10,915 bases of DNA, from contig DLWR01000075.1 in assembly GCA_003444795.1 (NCBI GenBank), positions 1 to 10,915 on the forward strand, written 5' to 3'. A program made the position numbers and the translations under genes. This DNA comes from Cryomorphaceae bacterium. GTDB lineage: Bacteria; Bacteroidota; Bacteroidia; Flavobacteriales; Schleiferiaceae. This document shows, piece after piece, positions 7,681 to 10,915 of this stretch (position 1 is its first letter; every line of letters begins with the position of its first letter). A model generated the notes under the pieces. The model ran no database searches, had not been told where the DNA came from, and saw only the letters and a list, made by a program, of their open reading frames with translations.

Positions 7681-7770
7681 TTACTTCTTCTTGTGACGAT
7701 TTTTACGCAAACGCTTTTTACGCTTGTGAGTAGCCATCTTATGGCGCTTTCTTTTTTTACCGCTTGGCAT
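7681..7770 (-). CDS. 29-residue very basic protein, AURKAIP1/COX24-domain type
   Basis: A tiny gene of 29 codons plus TAA. It begins MPSGKKRKRHKMATHKRKKR and ends NRHKKK; about 60% of residues are Lys, Arg or His, and there is no acidic residue. The KRKRHKMxxHKRKKRLRKxRHKKK pattern matches the short proteins annotated in Bacteroidota as AURKAIP1/COX24 domain-containing, related to the C-terminus of mitochondrial ribosomal protein mS38. Actinobacterial bS22 is a similar mini ribosomal protein. A role as a small ribosome-associated protein is therefore likely but inferred. It sits 25 bp after the TPR gene and 14 bp before rng in the same direction, so it is co-transcribed with an rRNA-processing enzyme. 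The ATG at 7770 is the only plausible full-length start; the second Met (residue 12) would lose a third of the protein. Confidence 0.88.
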   Translation of the reverse strand: MPSGKKRKRHKMATHKRKKRLRKNRHKKK

Positions 7771-7795
7771 AATGCTTTCGATTAAAATGAAACAA

Positions 7796-8305
7796 TCAAT
7801 TAGGTTCGTTTGCCTCCGTCGTTCCCGCTTGCAAATCCGCTAACAAGGTTTGCAAGTTGGAGGCATCGGGTGTGTTGGGAAATTTGGCTAAAAACGCTTG
7901 AAGACCTTGAATGGCCCCTTCTGTGTCGCCCAATTTGATTTGAGCTTGGGCCAGGCCTGTAGCTGCTGGAGCAAAGTCTTCATGGTGTTGAAGAACTATT
8001 TGGTAACGTTCCACGGCTTTGTCAAACTGGCCCGACATCCGAGAGAATTCCCCTAGATAGAATTGGGCATCGCGGTGTGTGGGATCCTCTTCGACCACCT
8101 CGCGGAGCGCAAAGATGGCTTGCATGGGATTTCCCTCCCCGGACTGGATGATCGCTACTGCTTCTTGCACCTTAGAGTCCAATGGATTTTGGACAACAAC
8201 CTCTGGTGCAGCAGGCACTTCGGCACTGGGCGCATGCGGCAATAGCCAAACGCCTGCGGTCACCACAACCACAGCCGAAACAGCATATACCCAAGCGCGC
8301 TTCAT
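7796..8305 (-). CDS. Membrane-anchored tetratricopeptide-repeat protein
   Basis: A 169-residue protein. Residues about 5-23 form one hydrophobic segment after a basic start (MKRAWVYAVSAVVVV), read as an N-terminal membrane anchor or uncleaved signal. A short Ala/Pro-rich linker follows, then roughly three TPR-like helix pairs (about 43-76, 77-110, 111-145). These show TPR spacing such as DPTHRDAQFYLGEFSRMSGQFDKAVERY and FAPAATGLAQAQIKLGDTEGAI. TPRs mediate protein-protein contacts, and no enzymatic motif is seen, so the function is unknown. Which side of the membrane the repeats face cannot be read with certainty; outside the cytoplasm is more likely if the N-terminus acts as a signal anchor. 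The gene lies 15 bp after the HU gene and 25 bp before the basic mini-protein gene, in one apparent operon with rng. Confidence 0.85.
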   Translation of the reverse strand: MKRAWVYAVSAVVVVTAGVWLLPHAPSAEVPAAPEVVVQNPLDSKVQEAVAIIQSGEGNPMQAIFALREVVEEDPTHRDAQFYLGEFSRMSGQFDKAVERYQIVLQHHEDFAPAATGLAQAQIKLGDTEGAIQGLQAFLAKFPNTPDASNLQTLLADLQAGTTEANEPN

Positions 8306-8320
8306 GGCTTCTTTTGGCTT

Positions 8321-8614
8321 TTAGTCTTTAACCTCAACGTTGCTCTTCACTTCTTCAGCAAACGTCTTGGCAGGTTTGAATGAAGGAATGTAGTGAGCGG
8401 GGATGATAAGTGTGGTGTTCTTGGAAATGTTGCGACCCGTTTTCTCTGCGCGCTTCTTTAAAACAAAGCTGCCAAAACCACGGAGGTACACATTTTCGCC
8501 GGATTCCATGCTCGACTTTACTTCGCGCATAAAGCCCTCAACAACGGCTAATACATCTGATTTTTCCAAACCGGTACGGTCGGAGATACGCGTGACGATG
8601 TCCGCTTTAGTCAT
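8321..8614 (-). CDS. hup: HU/IHF-family DNA-binding protein
   Basis: A 97-residue nucleoid-associated protein that bends and compacts DNA as a dimer. It begins MTKADIVTRISDRTGLEKSD, typical of the HU helical body. The conserved RGFGSF (45-50) is followed by the DNA-binding arm, GRNISKNTTLIIPAHYIPSFKPAKTF. HU and IHF cannot be told apart from the sequence alone; the short C-terminal extension (EEVKSNVEVKD) makes it slightly longer than 90-residue HU. First gene of the operon, with a leader of about 65 nt containing an inverted repeat and a good promoter that overlaps the start of divergent mutY. Confidence 0.95.
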   Translation of the reverse strand: MTKADIVTRISDRTGLEKSDVLAVVEGFMREVKSSMESGENVYLRGFGSFVLKKRAEKTGRNISKNTTLIIPAHYIPSFKPAKTFAEEVKSNVEVKD

Positions 8615-8634
8615 AATACTTACATTTTTATAGG

Positions 8635-8663
8635 TATTCCCTGAGACAGCCCCCCAGGGAATA
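8635..8663 (-). promoter_or_regulatory. Inverted repeat in the HU gene leader
   Basis: TATTCCCTG (8635-8643) and CAGGGAATA (8655-8663) form a perfect 9-bp stem with an 11-base loop that holds a run of C on the plus strand (G in the HU mRNA). A CCCC stretch in the mRNA (complement of GGGG at 8666-8669) lies just 5' of the stem and could pair with the G-rich loop. That would give a pseudoknot or an alternative fold. No U-tract follows, so it does not look like a terminator. It may be an mRNA control element or a protein-binding site; the function is unknown. Confidence 0.5.
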
Positions 8664-8684
8664 AAGGGGTTATTTTAGCGGGCG

Positions 8685-8715
8685 CAAAGTTAACACATTG
8701 TGGCTGAACGAACAA
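8685..8715 (-). promoter_or_regulatory. HU gene promoter (Bacteroidota type)
   Basis: On the minus strand TTG (8715-8713), a 20-base spacer and TAACTTTG (8692-8685) match the Bacteroidota sigma-A pattern TTG-N17-23-TAnnTTTG, with the -7 box complete. Transcription would begin near 8680 and leave a leader of about 65 nt before the ATG at 8614. The -33 element lies inside the first codons of divergent mutY and the -7 box just before its GTG start, so the two genes may interfere. Confidence 0.68.
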
Positions 8716-9704
8716 GATGGAAATTTAAGGCTCAACGCGCTCTTATCGAGTGGTTTGACCAGCATCGTCGACCTCTGCCCTGGAGGGTAGACCGCAATCC
8801 CTATGCCATTTGGTTGAGCGAAATTATCCTTCAGCAGACCAGAGTGGAACAAGGCCTTCCATATTGGGAGAAATTCATGGCCGAATTTCCTACCGTTCAC
8901 GACCTCGCTGACTCCTCCCAAGAGCGCGTTCTGCAAACCTGGGCTGGGCTGGGTTATTACAGCCGGGCGCGCAACCTGCACCGAGCCGCCCAACTCCTAG
9001 CCAGCCTTCCCGAATGGCCTCAAACGGCCGAGGGCTGGCAAGAGCTCCCCGGAGTGGGGCCCTACACGGCAGCTGCCATTTCTTCCATCTGTTTTGGAGC
9101 CCGGGTACCCGCCCTAGATGGCAATGCCTTCCGGGTCTACAGTCGCCTATTTGCCTATACCGATCCAGTCGATAGGCCTGCAGCGCACCGATTTTTCCAT
9201 GTGGAAGCCTTGCTTCTCCTCGATCCCCAACGTCCGGGCGACAGTAACCAGGCCATTATGGACCTCGGTTCGAATATTTGCACCCCCACGCAACCCAACT
9301 GCGAGGCTTGTCCGCTACAGTCATTTTGCGAGGCGCATCGACGGGGCATACCAACGGAATTGCCGATTAAAACCCCCAAGAAAGCCGCCCTTTCCATGGA
9401 TCTCCCCTTGTATGTCACCCTGCACCAAGGACACGTGGCCATGGTTCAACGGCCGGGTTCTGGAATTTGGGCAGGGCTCTGGTGTTTTCCCGAAACTCCT
9501 GTGGAAGGCATTCCCTACCACCTGGGCCTAAGGACCGTTCACCTCCTATCCCACCGCAAGTTGCACATTGATTTCCTGGAGGCAGAGATGGACATTCGGG
9601 CTATTTTGCCTGAAGGACTGCACTGGATAGCGGTCAAAGACATTGCACATAAAGGAATCCCGGTACCCGTTCGGTGGTGGTTGAAGGAAAAAAACTACAT
9701 TTGA
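8700..9704 (+). CDS. mutY: A/G-specific adenine DNA glycosylase MutY
   Basis: A 334-residue base-excision repair enzyme that removes adenine mispaired with 8-oxoguanine. The catalytic Glu is E41 in SEIILQQTRV. The helix-hairpin-helix is ELPGVGPYTAAAI (115-127). The catalytic Asp is D140 in ALDGNAFRVYSR. The iron-sulfur loop C194-X6-C201-X2-C204-X5-C210 has the exact family spacing. The C-terminal NUDIX-like domain (about 230-334) includes RPGSGIWAGLWCFP and a LSH motif (283-285) at the place of the FSH 8-oxoG-sensing loop. The start is GTG at 8700: an in-frame TAA at 8691 lies just upstream, and the next residues, AERTRWKFKAQRALIEWF, fit the family. TATTTTAG at 8671-8678 is a possible but imperfect -7 box. 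First gene of a mutY-ssb-gldE cluster. Confidence 0.95.
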   Translation: MAERTRWKFKAQRALIEWFDQHRRPLPWRVDRNPYAIWLSEIILQQTRVEQGLPYWEKFMAEFPTVHDLADSSQERVLQTWAGLGYYSRARNLHRAAQLLASLPEWPQTAEGWQELPGVGPYTAAAISSICFGARVPALDGNAFRVYSRLFAYTDPVDRPAAHRFFHVEALLLLDPQRPGDSNQAIMDLGSNICTPTQPNCEACPLQSFCEAHRRGIPTELPIKTPKKAALSMDLPLYVTLHQGHVAMVQRPGSGIWAGLWCFPETPVEGIPYHLGLRTVHLLSHRKLHIDFLEAEMDIRAILPEGLHWIAVKDIAHKGIPVPVRWWLKEKNYI

Positions 9705-9722
9705 TTTTTACAATTCATACAA

Positions 9723-10181
9723 ATGGCTGGTACCCTGAATAAAGTCATGTTGATCGGCAATCTCGGGAAGGACCCGGAAGTGCGCAACTTTGACAATGGC
9801 GGCATGTTAGTCCGCTTCCCGATTGCAACGACAGAGAATTACACGGACCGCGACGGAAATCGCCGCGAAAACACGGAATGGCACACAATTGTGGTGCGTT
9901 CGCCTCGCTTGGGTGAAATCTGTGAGCGCTACCTGAAAAAGGGGGATAAAGTCTTCATTGAAGGAAAGATTCGCTCACGCCAATGGACCGACGAATACAA
10001 CCAAACACGCTACAATGTGGAGGTTTCTGCGGATTCCATGACGATGTTGGGGCCAAACCCCATGCGCAACCGCGACGAAGGTTCGGGCACGCCCCGCACC
10101 GCATACCGTCACAGCGACGAGGACCATGACTATGGCCACGATGCTTCGGACCATCAGGGAGAGGATGACTTTCCGTTCTAA
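9723..10181 (+). CDS. ssb: Single-stranded DNA-binding protein
   Basis: A 152-residue SSB that coats single-stranded DNA in replication and repair, normally as a tetramer. The OB fold spans about 1-108, starting MAGTLNKVMLIGNLGKDPEV. It includes the ENTEWHTIVV strand with a ssDNA-stacking Trp (W53) and YLKKGDKVFIEGKIRSRQW. A short disordered tail rich in Asp and His (four His in residues 130-144) leads to the acidic tip EDDFPF. This is the conserved C-terminal peptide that docks partner proteins. The gene is 18 bp after mutY in the same direction. The bases just before the ATG are A-rich without a Shine-Dalgarno sequence, as usual in Bacteroidota. Probably co-transcribed with mutY and gldE. 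Confidence 0.97.
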   Translation: MAGTLNKVMLIGNLGKDPEVRNFDNGGMLVRFPIATTENYTDRDGNRRENTEWHTIVVRSPRLGEICERYLKKGDKVFIEGKIRSRQWTDEYNQTRYNVEVSADSMTMLGPNPMRNRDEGSGTPRTAYRHSDEDHDYGHDASDHQGEDDFPF

Positions 10182-10209
10182 TCTCCACGTGTGAACCAAA
10201 CGCCCTTCC

Positions 10210-10915
10210 TTGGACCCTGACCCGACCCTTTTACCGGATATCTTCCTTCCCTTTAGCGCCGAGGCCCTCTGGCCTATGGTGATTATGGCCCTCCTGCTGG
10301 TAGGTTCTGCCATCGCCTCCGCCTCAGAAGTAGCCTTCTTTTCCTTGACGCCCAAGGACAAAGCAGCGCTCAACGAAGAAAACAGCCCTGCCGCGGAACG
10401 CGTACTGGATGTTTTGAAGCACCCAGAGAAGCTGCTCGCCTCCCTGTTGGTGCTAAACAACCTTTTCAACTTGGCGCTCATCCTGCTGTCTACCTATGTG
10501 ATGGCCTTGATCTTCAACTTTGCCGATCATCCTTGGTTAGCGGTGGGCATTCAGACCATTCTGGTGACCGCATTACTCTTGATTTTTGGCGAGGTGGTCC
10601 CAAAAACCTATGCAGCAAGCCACGGCTTGAGCTGGGCCAAAACCGTTTCTCCCTTCATCCAAGGAAGCATGAAAGTGCTTGAACCCATCAGCCGCGCATT
10701 GGTGGGCTCCAACCGTTTTATTGAGCAAAGCAGTAAGTACAAGTCGCTCACCGTTGAAGAGCTCGAAGACGCCCTGGACCTTACCGCCGATGAGGCAACC
10801 ACGCCCGAGCAGCAGCGCCTGCTGCGAGAAATTGTGCGCTTTGGCACCACCAGCGTGAAGCAAATCATGACCCCTCGTCAGGATGTCTTTGCGGTGGACG
10901 GGGCCATGGACCTTC
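10210..10915 (+). CDS. gldE: Gliding motility-associated protein GldE (CNNM/CBS-domain membrane protein), 5' part
   Basis: The first 235 codons; the gene runs off the window. The N-terminus has a CNNM/DUF21-type transmembrane domain with hydrophobic segments near residues 20-38, 75-96 and 106-125. It contains ASEVAFFSLTPKD, and the conserved FGEVVPKTYAA follows the last of these segments. A cytoplasmic stretch comes next, with LTADEATTPEQQRLLREIVRFGTTSVKQIMTPRQDVFAV, which opens the CBS-pair region. This matches GldE, a Bacteroidota paralogue of CorC/HlyC proteins needed with GldD for gliding and T9SS function. The mutY-ssb-gldE order is the usual setting, so gldD is expected next. The start is chosen as TTG at 10210 (MDPDPTLLPD after initiation). 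The first in-frame ATG (10276) would cut into transmembrane segment 1, and an in-frame TGA lies at 10192. The gap from ssb is 28 bp. Confidence 0.88.
   Translation, partial: MDPDPTLLPDIFLPFSAEALWPMVIMALLLVGSAIASASEVAFFSLTPKDKAALNEENSPAAERVLDVLKHPEKLLASLLVLNNLFNLALILLSTYVMALIFNFADHPWLAVGIQTILVTALLLIFGEVVPKTYAASHGLSWAKTVSPFIQGSMKVLEPISRALVGSNRFIEQSSKYKSLTVEELEDALDLTADEATTPEQQRLLREIVRFGTTSVKQIMTPRQDVFAVDGAMDL

Noticed and set aside
9975..10481. Minus-strand open frame of 168 codons across the ssb/gldE junction
   Set aside because: Antisense to the ssb tail and the gldE start, both clearly coding; no family resemblance.

Overview
The window is about 52% G+C by eye and almost entirely coding. It looks like chromosomal DNA of a Bacteroidota bacterium, probably Flavobacteriales or a relative. 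The evidence is a large secreted protein with a gliding-motility-type (type IX secretion, T9SS) C-terminal sorting domain, a GldE homologue after mutY-ssb, the divergent pair HU / mutY, a Bacteroidota-style RNase G without the zinc-link cysteines, near absence of Shine-Dalgarno sequences, and promoter boxes of the TAnnTTTG kind. The narrower placement is inference. There is no tRNA, rRNA, CRISPR array, IS element or phage gene, and nothing suggests recent transfer.

Layout. (1) 1-4517, minus strand: prfB (release factor 2), then a 1071-residue T9SS-type secreted protein, then the start of an ArsC-family reductase that overlaps the secreted protein gene by one base. (2) 4552-5577, plus strand: a low-specificity L-threonine aldolase, divergent from prfB across only 34 bp. 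(3) 5589-6056, minus: recX, convergent with the aldolase gene. (4) 6116-8614, minus: an apparent four-gene operon in the order HU, membrane-anchored TPR protein, a 29-residue very basic protein of the AURKAIP1/COX24 type, RNase G. It ends in a strong intrinsic terminator just before recX. (5) 8700-10915, plus: mutY, ssb and the first two thirds of gldE, running off the window. No gene-free stretch exceeds 100 bases.

How the genes fit together. Blocks 4 and 5 leave a shared 85-bp control region and hold nucleoid, DNA-repair and single-strand-binding functions (HU, MutY, SSB), with RecX nearby. They also hold RNA metabolism and translation functions (RNase G, the basic mini-protein) and a gliding/T9SS accessory gene (gldE). 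Block 1 joins a translation factor to a cell-surface protein and a cytosolic redox enzyme.

Most of the window is ordinary housekeeping DNA, and I do not see a clear undescribed system. The points worth a second look are in the control sequences. A 20-bp perfect palindrome is centred on the start codon of the secreted protein gene and can place AUG exactly in a tetraloop. Several start codons lie only 4-7 nt after a TAnnTTTG-like box, which suggests leaderless transcripts. The recX promoter-like box lies inside the U-tract of the rng terminator. The HU leader has a structured, possibly pseudoknotted element. prfB lacks the usual programmed frameshift, and a 29-codon basic gene is easily missed.
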